Counted from the stretch's first letter, positions 1 through 11,634 are shown. The stretch: 64,000 nt of DNA from Cryptomeria japonica (GCF_030272615.1 NC_081412.1:144793247-144857246); one strand, 5' to 3'. The notes: generated from the sequence alone by a model not told the origin. Program-made: numbers and translations.

Positions 1-259
1 CCATCTCCAACTTTTGCTTCTTTGTCCCTCTTGGACAAATTTTCCCATTCCTTCATCTCTCCTCCAAAATCCTCATTTTTCGCTTGCCTATCCCTTGGAA
101 AGTGGCAAAAACCTAGTCAAACCCCATTTACCCATCAAAGCTTTCTTCAAATTCACATTTTTCATTAGTAAAATTTTTTTTATTCATGTTTTTGTTTTTC
201 TATTCATTCCCAAAAAATCAAAAAAATTAATATTTTTGTCATTTTGTTGTCTTTTGTAG

Positions 260-420
260 GATGCTTGTTCAAGACTCCATTTTTCAAACTACTAATCAAA
301 TTGTTTTGCAGGATGCTTGTTGAAGACTCCATTTTTTTTTTTTCAGACTACTAATCAAGTTGTTTTGCAGGACGCTTGTTGAAGACCATTTTTCAAAACT
401 ACTAATCAAGTTGTTTTGCA
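260..420 (+). repeat. Three tandem 50-60-bp copies, each ending TTTTGCAG
   Basis: Copies start at 260, 311 and 371. Each reads GGATGCTTGTT..AAGAC, then a run of T, then ACTACTAATCAA, then TTGTTTTGCAG. The next sequence, GTTGCCTAG at 421, follows the last copy. A pyrimidine run ending in CAG or TAG before G resembles a plant 3' splice site, and ACTAATC resembles a branch site, so the array may be a multiplied splice acceptor. One such acceptor-like sequence is also found before GTTGCCT in the E1 leader (about 32980-32997). Confidence 0.7.
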
Positions 421-804
421 GGTTGCCTAGCCGATTCAACCAAATCTTGTGCATTTATTTAAACTAGGCACCTAGATATTAATTAAAATGGAATGAACCA
501 TTGTCTTATGTGTCTTTAAAAAAAGTGCAAAGGTAGGAAAGTATGCTCTCGTCTTACTAGATGATTAAAAATCTAGACCCTCCAACCTTTTCTTGTTTGA
601 TTATGTGTTTACCTCTAGTGGGCCTGCCCTCCCAACTTGCTCTTTGAGAAGGTAAGAGGGGAACGACCCAAGTGAGTACACCCGGACCTAGGGTTCCCAA
701 CTCACTATAATAAATAGGCCATTGACTACGAAAGGGTTAATGGTTGGGGCTATATGAGAGTTCACTCTCACACTGGGTGCTTAGTAAGATCCTAGAGATC
801 TCAA

Positions 805-872
805 TCACGCTTGCGTGACTACTAAGTTCTTGGTGCTTCGTTGGGCTATAGGCCTTAATTGCACATGCGCAA
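805..872 (+). other. Two near-palindromes in the A leader
   Basis: TCACGCTTGCGTGA (805-818) and TTGCACATGCGCAA (859-872) flank the phrase GGGCTATAGGCC. The E2 leader has TCACGTTTACGTGA (36417-36430) and TCATGCTTGCATGA (36472-36485) in the same positions. The arms differ between copies while the symmetry is kept. Confidence 0.6.
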
Positions 873-1592
873 CTTCGAAGGGTAGCTCCTAATGGGAAGA
901 CTTACTAAACACCTTGTTCATAGTGGCCAAAAACCTTCTAGTCATTGGTGCAGGAGGTCGGATCTCTGAAGCAGCCCATATTCTTATGACCCTTAGTAGA
1001 GACACAAAGTTCACCATGAGGAGTTTTCATGGGAATTGATGCTTGGATGCCCCAAGAAGTGAGTGTTGTAGAGGGGAGCTAGTAGGGTCAAGCATCTAAG
1101 TGTCTGCTTTGGGTAAGCATAGATGGGAAACCAATTGGGATTCAATGACTATTGTCCTTACCAGCCTTAAGAATGTTGTATATGAGCATGAGTGTCTTTG
1201 ATATAATATGCATTTGATCACTGTGTTTGCTTTGTTTGATACATACTTGCCAAGAGTAGACTAAAAACACATCACTATCCCCAAACACTTTGCAAAAACA
1301 CTTGTCAAGACACAAACAATTGTCCAAGTCATTAACCACACAAAGTCCAAAATTGCATCAAAACTCTGTCCATCCCATTTTTCATAAGCCTAAGAGAGAA
1401 GCTAAGAGTCCATCATCTCCATCAACATTCAAGTTTGTCCTTTGAAACACCAACTATCATTCAAATCAGGGTGGTCGTATCCCTTCATACAACTTGCCAT
1501 TCGAATCGATCCTTGATGTTCATACCAAAGACAACCTAGTCATCAAATTTCTTCTAAACCATCACTACTATACCTCCTCCATCAATCATCCT

Positions 1593-1673
1593 CAAATTTC
1601 CTAAGTCCTTTCATCCTCAAATTTCCTAAGTCCTTTCATCACAAATTTCTTAAGTACTTTCATCACAAATATC
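1593..1673 (+). repeat. Three tandem 25-28-bp copies just before gag
   Basis: The unit is close to AAATTTCCTAAGTCCTTTCATC. The first two copies are nearly identical and the third has drifted (CTTAAGTACTTTCATC). The array ends a few bases before the gag start at 1678, so it lies in the 3' end of the leader. Confidence 0.65.
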
Positions 1674-1677
1674 GTGT

Positions 1678-2233
1678 ATGGTCGCAACTCGATCCCAAAA
1701 GAAAAAGATGGCTGAACAACAATATGACATGCTAGACATTGGTGTCCTATATGAAGATCCCATGCAAGATCATACACAAAGTGGGCAACCTAGCGATCAA
1801 GGTCAAAGTCAAAATCTTGACATGGTTAACAAAGATGAACTTTGTCCAAAAGTGCAAACTTTCCTAGTAGATTCTTATAACCAAGAGATGATGGAAAAGT
1901 TTATTAAACACAATCCTACTACACTTATGAAAACTCTCCTTGAACATGGAGCTCAACTTCCACCTAAATTTAATAGATCTACTCTCACCCAGCAACCACA
2001 AGGAGACCTCACTCCCACACAAAGTGCTACACCTACTATTCAAACTCAATCAATTGCGGCCCCATCAATCATCCAGGCTCAATCAATGCCACCTACAGTA
2101 CCTCCCACCTTCTTCCTCCTTACCATCCATACCACTATCAAATCCGATCTCATCCATTCTCCAACAAACTTCTATAGCACCTCCTTCTATTCAACCACAA
2201 ATTTCTATTCCACAAACTTCCCTTCCTCCCAAC
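1678..2233 (+). pseudogene. gag: Gag of element A, N-terminal part, cut by B1
   Basis: An open frame begins with ATG at 1678 (MVATRSQKKKMAEQQ) and runs, Gln-rich and polar, to the B1 insertion point. The stop seen just beyond 2233 belongs to the B1 LTR. The second half is low in recognisable domains, with repeated TQSIAAPS and IQAQSMPP style segments. The match to Gag is by position, upstream of the capsid region that resumes at 8365, rather than by a motif. The ATG was chosen because it is the first in the frame and follows the leader directly. Confidence 0.6.
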
Positions 2234-2843
2234 TGTTAGGGTTCCCATAGATACTGAGAGGGGGGGGGGGTGAATCAGTATCTGACTGGTAATGAGATTT
2301 TATTAGGGGCTTGCACATGCAGGAAGGCCAACTGCCTAAGCACACTTCTCAGTGAGAAATCACACTAACTTACAATGAGGATTATGCTAATCCAATATTC
2401 TGTACTACTTTATAATAGCATCTTCAATGCCAGATTCAGTACTGGGTCTTGCTCTGTTCTTTACATATACCCTTGACCTATAATTCACACATTAGGTCTA
2501 TCTCATAATTTTCTTTATGCTACCTTTTTTATTCCTACAAATGTCTATAATGATCTCCTTTATATACAAGAGTCATTTTACAATTTGCCAAGTCGGCTTA
2601 CAATAATAAACAAAATATTACATATCAAAAATCCTGTCGGCCTCTGTGCCGATATACATCTTTTCTTCTGTGCTAGTGCCGGTGCCGGTGTAGAGTGATC
2701 TTGTTGATGCCAGTGCACTGTCTTGCTTGAATAATGCTTTGCCAGTAGAATGTCTTGCCAATGCCATAGGATTGCAAGGTTTCCATCAATGACAAAACCT
2801 TCAATCACACATAATGTCTCATTGGAGTGTCAATATGCCAACA
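2234..2843 (-). repeat. B1 3' LTR
   Basis: Direct repeat of 7752-8359 with TG...CA ends. It is preceded by the target copy CCAAC at 2229-2233. It contains a run of about ten G followed by TGAATCAG near its left end. Confidence 0.93.
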
Positions 2844-2857
2844 ATCTCCCCCTTTGG
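2844..2857 (-). promoter_or_regulatory. B1 polypurine tract
   Basis: On the - strand this reads CCAAAGGGGGAGAT and is followed directly by the LTR start TGTTGGCAT. This is the expected plus-strand priming site. The same block occurs in B2 (from 37822) and C1 (from 45974). Confidence 0.85.
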
Positions 2858-3051
2858 CATTGATGGCAATGCTCATGAGAAATTCCAAAAAGATGTCCAA
2901 AAATGTGTAGACAAAAACAAATTTATCAAAAAAATGAGTGACTCCCCCTGAGCATATGATCCCTGTGTTTTGAATTTTCTCATCCTACTACTCCCCCTTT
3001 GGCATCAATGACAAAGGTTAGTAGAGTTTGTAGTTATACCAATCCATAACC

Positions 3052-6000
3052 TCAACCTTGTAGTTGGGTAGTTATTATCTGAAAAAGATCACCCAAAATT
3101 AAGTTTATACTATCCATAAACATTTTGCTATCTTTTATTGTGGTTTCAGTTCTCTTCACAGTGCTGGTGAGATGCTGCAATTGCTCTACCGATGTTTTAT
3201 TTCCCATTGTTAATGCCTCTGAGATTTCCTTCTGTAGCGATGCTAGATAATCCAATCTTGGACTCAGTTTGGATCTCAAGTATTTTGCCTTATTTATTAT
3301 TGTCTCTTTCTCTTTCTCCTGTTTAAGTAATTCTGCCTCAAAATTTGCTAACTTATCTTCAAAAATAGATAATGAATCCAGTGAGTTGACAAAATTGTCT
3401 GCAAGCTTGTTTATCTCTTGTCGTGCTTATCTTTTTGTCTACATCTATAGTCAGGAAGTTTGTTTTGCATGTGTCTTTATACAAGTTTTTGTACTCTTTT
3501 AACAAACTACACAGTTCCGGTAGAAGTGTGTCAAAATCTCTGTTACACTTCTTAATTTCTTCCTCAAAGAATTTCTGTTTCTCCTTTTCTACAATGTCCT
3601 TTACAGATTCTACCTTTATTTGCTCAATATTTCCAGAAATGTATTTACATAGTGTATCTAATTGTCCTAAAGAATCTTTATTATCTATATTACAATTAGG
3701 AGCTATTGTTTTCAAAAATGGGATTGAATCATCTATTGCTTTGTAAGCTTGTGAGCTATAGTCAGTTATTTTCTTGATAGATTCAAGTAATACCTCAGTC
3801 ACATTTGTTGACTTTGATGGTGACCCAACAAATTGAGTATCGGTGGAAGTGACCATGCTTGTATTGACCTCTAGCAGGTTAGTTTGTGACTGCATTTCCT
3901 TTAGCACTAGTTTTCCTACTTCATTTCTTATCGGTGGCATCTGTTCTGGAGCCTTTAGCTCTGTCGGTTTCTCTGTTTGTGCTTCAGATTCCATCTTTTT
4001 CCCTATATTCGCTGTCGGTTGCTCTGTATTTCCTATTACCGAAGGCTCTTTGGCTATATCTAATTTTTCACTTAGGTCTTTATCAACTATTATGTTGATC
4101 TTTTGGGTATAACATTTACAGTGAATAGGACTTCAAAATGTGTATTGCCATCCTTTGTATCCATGCTTTCAGTTGCTGGTTGGTTTTCAGGGATTGCAAT
4201 TTTTATAGGTGGAGGTAGGTTATCTTTAATCTTTATGCTTGGAGGTCCACCAACTTTCCCTTTCCTTTTGTCCTTTTGATATACCTTGATAGGCTTGGGA
4301 TCCCTATATTCTTCTTATTTTTCTTTTTCAACCAAAAATATGTCCCAACCATTTTCTATTTCCTTTGAAACCTCTATAACTCTACCTGCCATTAGTGAAA
4401 TTTGCCGGTGTGCAGTGGAAAAAACTGTCCGGTTAGCCTGAGCTATCAGATCATCAATTTCTTTTAGGGAGTTTATTGGATATACTGCAAGTAGTTTTTC
4501 TATTTTTATTTTCTTGTCCAGTTCAATTACTCCTTGCCTTCGGGCCTCAAGTCTTTTGTATAAGTCATCAGGGATTTCATTTAAGACTTACATCAAAAAC
4601 TTTTTAAACATGTCCATGTGTAATATTACACTCTCCTCAACTTGCCCTTTTTTATCATCTGATAGGGTGTCATAAATTTTCCCTATGTTCTTCAGTTTTC
4701 CTTCTTCTGTGATCTCATTTAACAAAATTTCTAGAGGTGCCAAGTCAGTTGTTGTCTTTCTCTTTTTCTTAGGGGTCAGCTTCTTTTTAGGTGTGACTTT
4801 TCTGACCAAAGATCTCACAGCTTGTTGCTTCTGCGTTGTCCTTGTAGGTGAAGGAGTGGTTGCCAGTGAGGGGTCTCTTTTCCTAACAACTCTTTTAAAA
4901 GTTGCTGGCATATCTCCTTCTGAGGAAGTACCTACCAGTGATAGATGAGCTTCAAGTTGTTGGGCTGCCAACTCATCTTCAGTTATGTTGGTTTTCTTTA
5001 ATACATCTTCCTTAATGGCTTTTGCTTGTCTGGATCCTTTTCTCACAAAAGTTTCTACCTTCTTCACTCTTTTCTTTGACTGAATTTGGCTTTCTATGGT
5101 TTCAGCACTACCAAATATTTCTTCTTTAGGTTCATTGGGGGCTTCCAAAAGTTCTTTGGCATAAGTTTCCACAATGTGGTCATCTATTTCATAGCCCATT
5201 TTTGTTACCCAGATTGTCCTGGGGATGACTGCTTCCATCCATATTTCATGCTTTTTGATAACAAAGCATATATCATTTTTGTATTTGTCTACAATCTTCT
5301 CTGATAACCTTGTCCTTTTCTTCATTTTTGTCTTTAGTGCTTGAAAGAAGTCATGAATGATGTTTTCCTTATTCTTGCCCATGGTATTGAACAGTTCTGT
5401 CAGTTGCTTTCCTACTGGTATGTCATATCTTAAATCTTTATATCCTATACCGGGAACTTGTTTTGTTATATGAAGCATTAGACACACTAATAGATTCCCA
5501 AATCTAAAGGTTCCTTTCTTATCCTTCTTTATCTTTCCAAGGTTTTCTATCAGTTCATCTTTTAGCCATTCACAGATGTCAATTTTTGCATTGTTGGTTA
5601 TTATGTCATAAGCACTCTTGATGCATAAACTTGAAACTAAGTTGAGTCTATTAGCATGAGTGACTTTGTAACCTAATATCATGCTTATGAATCTCACATT
5701 TGTATCCTTTACATCATTAACCCTTAAAGATCTTTTATCAGATGTTGCACCTGTTAGGTCAATGACTAAATCATTTTAAACGTTCTTGTTTTTATCTGGT
5801 CTTTTACTGGTGGCCGGTAACCCTATGACAGCCTTTATCGCTTGCTTGGTGATCTTATGAATTGTATCTAACTAGAAAAATTCTCCATGAACTCTGCTTA
5901 ATACTATCCTAATCACATCCTTAGGAAATTCAGGAATACTAAGGATTTTTGTGAATCCTAGGGTTTCAATGATTTTGTGTTCAACTTTGATATTGCCGGT

Positions 6001-6246
6001 ATCATCACATATCTCAGTTTTGTACATGGTTTTGATTTGCTCGTCTCCTAGATCTTCAATATTTTAGTGAATATACATTCTAGGGTCTTCAACATATACA
6101 ACACCTTTAGGGATTTGAGAGAATGCACCTAAAGTATCATCTTTCTTTGCTATTTTGGGGATCAACTCAAATATGGGCCTAGGTCTTTTAATTACTTCCA
6201 CAATAGTAGGGTTCGCTATGTATTCAATTGCAGAGGTGGATGCCAT
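3052..6246 (-). pseudogene. B1 ORF2: unrecognised protein of about 1,070 codons, broken
   Basis: I do not recognise this family. The start MASTSAIEYIANP at 6246 was chosen because the B2 homologue begins MASASHTSS in the same place. The N-terminal third is the conserved part: it shares IRIVLSRVHG with IRIILSRVHG of B2, a TG-TSD motif, and FRFGNLLVCLMLH with FKFGQLLVGLFFYF. The middle (about 4700-5100) is rich in Lys, Thr and Pro, with KKKLTPKKKRK resembling a nuclear localisation signal. The C-terminal part (3052-3994) is mostly predicted coiled coil. Stops occur after 6064 and near 4588, and the segment 3359-3994 is in another frame. No catalytic polymerase, protease or integrase motif is visible. 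Its place after a Gag-like frame suggests a structural or accessory role, or a captured gene. Confidence 0.75.
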
Positions 6247-6546
6247 GATAAATACCTTTTTCTATCTTGGATGAATGATTGCTTGGAGTGTGCTTGCTTC
6301 TTGCTTGAAATGCCTTAGCTCAAAAATCTTTGCGCTCTCTGAAAGTTTGAAATCACGGTGAAATGAAATGGAGCCAAAACCTTATTTTATAAAGTCTTTT
6401 TGCTACCTACCACATTAATTGCATGTTGGTAATGTATTCACTTAACTTTATTTTCCGGTAATAAGTGATTTTCAACTTCTTTTCTCTAACCGAGGGAATA
6501 ATAGCACATGTGCCATTAGCTTGTCAAACCCTCAAGATAATTTTCT

Positions 6547-7680
6547 TCAATTAGATGAAGAACTTCTTGCCGGTGGAGCATTGCTCTGTCTTGCTGGTGG
6601 AGCATTTGTTGGTTCTACTGATGGAGGAGTATTCCCAATATTTAGATCAGCTTTTCTAATCCATTGCTTTGAGAATTCTTGCTTAACTTCTTCAACCTTT
6701 TCTTTACCTTTCAAGATGGTACTTTTGTTGTCTACCAGTGTACCTTTACTTCTACAAAATTTAGCAATGTGACCAATCTTGTTACATGCATAACAAGTTA
6801 CATTATTTTTCTAAATAGCTTTCCCATAACCTATGCCGGTTTGTGTTTTGCATTGATTTGATAAATGTCCAAATCTTCCACAAACATAACATCTTACATT
6901 CATTCTATAGTTTTCAGAGTTATGACTAACTTTGTTGCATTTGGAGCATTGATCAGTGGGAGGATTGATATTTTGATAATTCCTAGATCTACATTCATTT
7001 GCCCTATGACCATATTTATTATAGTTAAAGCATTTTCCATTGAATTTATAAGTATTAGGAGATCTTACCGGTTTGTTGTGATCTTGAGTATTTGCAGTAC
7101 CAGAGCTTTCTCCAACTTCAAATACAATTCTAGAAGTTTCACCTTTGGGTTTTTGATTCTTCAATAAGGTACCAAGTTCTTCTGAGCTTTTCTTGAATTT
7201 TTCTTTGTGTTGATTTGTAGTTTCCAATTCCCTTTCCAAGATTTCTTTTTGTCTCATTAGTTCATTCGAGTCATTCTGAGTATGCATCAGATCTATTTTC
7301 AACATGTCATTTTCATAGCTAAGTCTTGTGTTCTCATTTGCTGCATCACTTAGTCTTCTGGTCAATTCTTCTTCATTCTTCTTTCTATCCTCAATCTCTT
7401 TGCAAAATCTCATAGTCATATCCTGCATTTCATTTTTTGTTGTCATGATCTCTTGTTTCAACTTGCTTATCATATCATTAAGTGATTCCTTTTCATCATT
7501 CTCTTTTTGCAATTTTTCACAAAGTTCTCTTCTCTTATTTCTTGTAACAGTAAGATTTTCTTGAAGCGCCTGAATGATATCCTGAGCTGCTTTTAAATCA
7601 TCTTGTAATTTGATATTTTTCAACTTCTCTGCATCATAGTCAGTAAGAGCTGCTTCAAGTTGCTTCATCAGATTTTCCAT
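6547..7680 (-). pseudogene. B1 ORF1: Gag-like coiled-coil protein with four zinc knuckles
   Basis: Starting from MENLMKQLEAAL at 7680, just inside the primer site, the frame gives a protein of about 376 residues. Residues 1 to about 190 form a long, heptad-rich, charged coiled coil. The C-terminal part has four knuckle-type motifs: CFNYNKYGHRANEC (second Cys now Tyr), CSKCNKVSHNSENY (last Cys now Tyr), CYVCGRFGHLSNQC (intact) and CYACNKIGHIAKFC (intact, but beyond an in-frame stop at 6811-6813). Repeated APPARQSN and APPARSSS close the frame at 6547. Zinc knuckles of this type bind retroelement RNA. No UBN2 or retrotrans_gag capsid motif is evident. B2 ORF1 has the same plan. Confidence 0.82.
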
Positions 7681-7737
7681 TTTTACCGGTGTCAAGATCT
7701 TCCTCAAGCTATTAGGCTTCTGAAAATAGAGGACCAA

Positions 7738-7749
7738 GCTCTGATACCA
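7738..7749 (-). promoter_or_regulatory. B1 primer binding site (initiator-Met tRNA)
   Basis: On the - strand this reads TGGTATCAGAGC, the complement of the plant initiator-Met tRNA 3' end. It lies 2 bp from the 5' LTR, the usual spacing. Confidence 0.93.
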
Positions 7750-7751
7750 AT

Positions 7752-8359
7752 TGTTAGGGTTCCTATAGATACTGAGAGTGGGGGGTGAATCAGTATCTGA
7801 CTGGTAATGAGATTTTATTAGGGGCCTACACATGCAGGAAGGCCAACTGCCTAGAGCACACTGCTCAGTGAGAAGTCACACTGACCTACAATGAGGATTA
7901 TGCTAATCCAATATTTTGTACTACTTTATAATAGCATCTTCAATGCTAGATTTAGTACCGGTTCTTGCTTTGTTCTTTACATATACCCTTGACCTATAAT
8001 TTGCACATTAGGTCTGTCTCATAATTTTCTTTATGCTACCTTTTTTATTCCTACAAATGTCTATAATGATCTCCTTTATATACAAGAGTCATTTTACAAT
8101 TTACCAAGTCAGCTTACAATAATAAACAAAATATTACATATCAAAAATCCTATCGGCCTTTGTGCCAGTATACATCTTTTCTTTTGTGCTGGTGCCAGTG
8201 CCGGTGTAGAGTGGTCTTGTTGATGCCAGTGCACTATCTTGCTTGAATAATTCTTTGTCAGTAGAATGTTTTGCCAGTGCCATAGGATTGCAAGGTTGCC
8301 ATCAATGACAAAACCTTCAATCACACACAATGTCTCATTGGAGTGTCCATATGCCAACA
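7752..8359 (-). repeat. B1 5' LTR
   Basis: Direct repeat of 2234-2843, followed by the second target copy CCAAC at 8360-8364. The G-run near its left end is shorter and broken by a T. Confidence 0.93.
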
Positions 8360-8364
8360 CCAAC

Positions 8365-10230
8365 AATGTCGCAAATTTTATCTAGGCCGTATTCAATCCC
8401 ATCACAATAGTTGGCGGACCGCAACCAACTATCCCTCAAACCCCAGCGACATCGGTCATCACATCCCATGTTCCCACCTCCTCATCATATCAATATATTG
8501 GTGGTGGTGCACCTTCTTTGGTTCATCCAATTCTTGGGGCAAATACAATTCATCAATATCAAAGTCCACAACAAGACCTTATCAAGGAAATTCAAGACAT
8601 GAAGAATATCATCAAGGACATGAAACAAAGGACTAATAAAAGGAAAACTTACTTGTTCGAAGAGTTTTACCCTTGTCCTTATGACCCATTTATATCAGTT
8701 GCACCATATCCCCCAGGATTTGAGATCCCTAAATTCACCAAGTATGAAGGCAAAGGAGACCCCCGCGATCATGTTTGAGATTTCCACATCTTATGTCAAG
8801 AAGTCTCCTATAATGACCTTTATCTTTGCAGACTCTTTCCCAAGAGTCTAATGGGAGACACCTTGGCATGGTTCTCATCTTTACCATGAGGTTCCATTGT
8901 CTCTTTTCTAGACTTGGCAGAAAAATTTGTGGCCCACTATGCATACAACATGGGTAATGATGTTTCTATGATGGACCTATGTAATACAAAACAAAGGCCC
9001 AGAGAAACCTTCGCCAATTTCCTACCAAGATGGCGACATCTTACCAAGAAATTCTAGTGGCACATGCTAGAACAACATCAAATTGAAATATTCCAAAAGA
9101 ACTTGGTGCTTGAACTTTCAAGACCCTTTATATCCCAATGCATCAAATCCTTCCAAAAATTGACCAATAAGGGCCTCACCCTCCAACGTGTCTTGTTGGA
9201 GGAAGGAACCTTGAAACATTACTAGAAATCAACACAAAGTTCTTCCTGTTATTATAACGACAAGCCAAAATTTTGGTCCAAAAACAAAAATGTGGTCAAT
9301 GATGGTATAACTGATGCATAGCGAGTCCAAACCGTGGCCGCTCCCCCAAAATCCACCACCAATAATCATCAATTAAACAACCAAAATCAATCCCAAAAAC
9401 CTCACAACAATGTCTCAATCTAGGGATGACCACCCCGATCGAATAACATGACTCCAAGAGATTTCACTCCTCTGGCTGAGCCTATTGAAGTGGTGTTTCA
9501 AAAACTTGTCCAAGCAGGTATAGTGGTTTTTCCAATCACTCACCCATTTGACCCCAATCAACCTAAACCAAGATGGTATAATGAAAATGAGTATTGTGAA
9601 TACCATCGTATCAAGGGACATGATACATGCAAGTGTATGAAACTGAAGATCTACATACAAGATCTCATTGATAGAGGTGAGATTGAGATAGCAAATACAA
9701 AACCTGGTAATAACAATGACAAACTCAAAATGTACCAAGAACCCTTCCTGAAGCATGATAAAGGAAAAGGCTCATCATCTAACACAATGGGTTATGACTA
9801 CGCTAATCACGTAACTAGTTTTGATTTTTTGGTAGGTCACATTGAACCTGTAGACAATAATGTTAATGTCATAACCATCCAAGGAGTTAATCCTCCTTCC
9901 CAAAGTAGACCAAATCTTGCTCGGATAGTCATTCAAGGTACCATGCCTTCAACCTCCCATTTCCAGAATGACTGCAATGCAACTACACACCAAGGAAGAG
10001 TCACCATCCAAGTTCCTCCCCCACCAAACCCCCCACCCATGTCTTCCACCCGCCGATATGGCCTCCTTGATCAACTTGGGAAGACACCCGCGCAGATCTC
10101 CATTTTGGAACTTCTCAAGACCTCCCTGGTCCATAAAACTTTTTTGGAACAAGCCCTTCTCCAATCACGCGTTCCAGATAACATCAACGCCACCCAATTC
10201 CAATCCCTCGTTGGAAACCTTGCTGCCTAG
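8365..10230 (+). pseudogene. gag: Gag of element A, capsid and nucleocapsid-like part
   Basis: The host frame resumes after the B1 target duplication. FEIPKFTKYEGKGDPRDHV (about 8722-8778), then LMGDTLAWFSSLP and KQRPRETFANFLPRW, follow the plant Ty3/Gypsy retrotrans_gag pattern. Further on, YCEYHRIKGHDTCKCMKLK (about 9593-9650) is the CX2HX4HX4C-like motif typical of this lineage. The frame then turns into a Pro/Gln-rich linker ending at a stop at 10230. Several in-frame stops, many at former CAG, CAA or TGG codons (for example near 8776, 8889 and 9056), show decay. Confidence 0.85.
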
Positions 10231-10833
10231 CAGCACATTGTATTTAACTCCAAAGATTCTCCTACAGATGAAGACCATAACAAACCTTTGCACATTAAAG
10301 CTCTTATCCACAAGCACAAGGTCAAACATATCCTGATAGATGATGGGTCCGGGCTCAATCTATGTACATACAAATTAATAAAACAATTGGGACTTTCTGA
10401 GGATCTGATAGACACATCATGAAGGATCACAATAAAGGCATATGATGATGCAAAAAGAATTTCAAAGGGTGTGATCACCTTACCTCTTCAAGTGGGCCCC
10501 ATTACAATTGAAACCCCTTGCCAAGTACTAGATCTTGATCTCCCTTACAACATTCTCCTCGAGAGGCCATGGATTCATTACTTGCAGGTAGTACCCTCCA
10601 CCTATCACCAATGCATCAAATTCCCCTATAACGGAAGAGAGATGACTATCAAAGGTGATCCCCAACCTTTTCAATATTGCAAACTATTAGAGGGGAAGCA
10701 TCCATATCATTGCCCACTAAATAGACCCTCGCTAATGCCTCCATTTGACACATCAAATGTTGCCTCCACATCATCCCAACTAGATAATCAAATCAAGATC
10801 TTAGACAATGGCTATGGAGAATACAAATTGTAG
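10231..10833 (+). pseudogene. pol: Element A aspartic protease
   Basis: The frame continues from gag past one stop. VKHILIDDGSGLNLCTY (about 10321-10371) holds the retropepsin active site; the Asp-Gly-Ser triplet normally reads D-[DST]-G-[SA]. About 70 residues later, LDLPYNILLERPWIH is the conserved second half of the plant Gypsy protease (usually YN-I-LGRPW). One stop lies at about 10420. The enzyme would process the Gag-Pol polyprotein. Confidence 0.82.
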
Positions 10834-11634
10834 GACATCTTATTAATAGGAAACCTCCCTCTCTCTCCTAAGTCATTTGGAAAACCAAAAGAGATAAAAA
10901 AGGACCCAAAATCAGTCATGCAATACCAAAACACCACCTTCCAGCAATGGGGCCCACTTGATAATGAGAGCCTCGAAGTAGATATCTCTTCATGGCTGTA
11001 CCAGGAAGAAGATGAAGATCCAACAAGAATATCCAAAGAAATGTACCCAAAAACATCTTCCATAGTTGAAAAAATGGGTTACAAAGGACACAGCCTGGGA
11101 CTAGAGGAGAAAGGAAGAAAACAACCCATAAATCCTATCTCCTACAGATACAACAGAGGCTTGGGGTACACCCCGGTGCCTAAGATTACTATCGTTGGTG
11201 CCCCTTCTAGTCCTTCTTCAGATATCGAAAGCACTGACGAAGAGGAATTCCATGAAATTCCTTATGAATATGAGAAAGATATCTTCTTGGATGCTTACAT
11301 CAATACCATCACCCCCACAACCCCTCCCACTTCACATGAGCTACATCTTGTCCATCCTGAACTCATTGACTGGGGCCAACAAGACAAACCCACTTTAGAT
11401 ATCTGCGCTGATGATAATACTCTCATTTCTTTCCTAACAACACAAAATCTGGAAGATTGTAATAGAATCAAGGGTATTAAACTACATAAAAAGGGATACT
11501 TTGGTAGTCAGGTCAATTCCCTTAGCCACAAAAAAGATAATAAAAGAAAAAGACATGATTCCCTAGGTGAAAACCTCCCCGAGGCACCTTTGGATGAGCA
11601 AAAAATAAAAAACAAAGGGCGTATCCAAAAGTAA
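10834..11634 (+). pseudogene. Element A linker with a G-patch-like domain
   Basis: This is the same frame as the protease, with one stop at about 10833. Around 11050-11170 the residues VEKMGYKGHSLGLEEKG, then a Pro-Ile, then NRGLGY, match the glycine spacing of a G-patch domain, an RNA-binding module that in other proteins activates DEAH helicases. It is flanked by acidic linkers (QEEDEDP, ESTDEEEFHE). The position after the protease and before RT is unusual for textbook Gypsy elements but recalls the G-patch after the protease in betaretroviruses. Confidence 0.65.

Larger units (their letters stand above)
1..1677 (+). other. Untranslated leader of element A
   Basis: This stretch between the off-window 5' LTR and the gag ATG at 1678 has no convincing coding frame. 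From about 420 to 1000 it is recognisably homologous to the leaders of E1 (about 32990-33700) and E2 (about 35995-36685). Shared phrases include GTTGCCT, AGGCACCTA, GAGTATGCTC, CCTGCCCTCCC and CTCACTATAATAAA. It holds a triplicated pyrimidine-AG repeat (260-420), near-palindromes (805-818, 859-872) and a 25-bp repeat next to gag (1593-1673). The conservation between otherwise divergent elements suggests function in packaging, splicing or translation, but that is inference. Confidence 0.65.
2234..8359 (-). mobile_element. Element B1: non-autonomous LTR retrotransposon with no pol, inserted in A gag
   Basis: Terminal direct repeats of 610 bp (2234-2843) and 608 bp (7752-8359) begin TGTTAGGG and end GCCAACA. 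A 5-bp target duplication CCAAC flanks them. The primer site TGGTATCAGAGC (complement, 7738-7749) matches the initiator-Met tRNA 3' end and places the 5' LTR on the right, so the element reads on the - strand. A polypurine tract, AAAGGGGGAGAT on the - strand, abuts the left LTR. Between them I find only two frames, a Gag-like coiled-coil zinc-knuckle protein and an unrecognised protein. There is no protease, integrase, RT or RNase H. I count about 40 differences between the two LTRs, mostly transitions. Confidence 0.93.

Noticed and set aside
14-259. 81-residue open frame at the window start
   Set aside because: It is low-complexity, Phe/Ile-rich and lies in the non-coding leader of element A; no motif.
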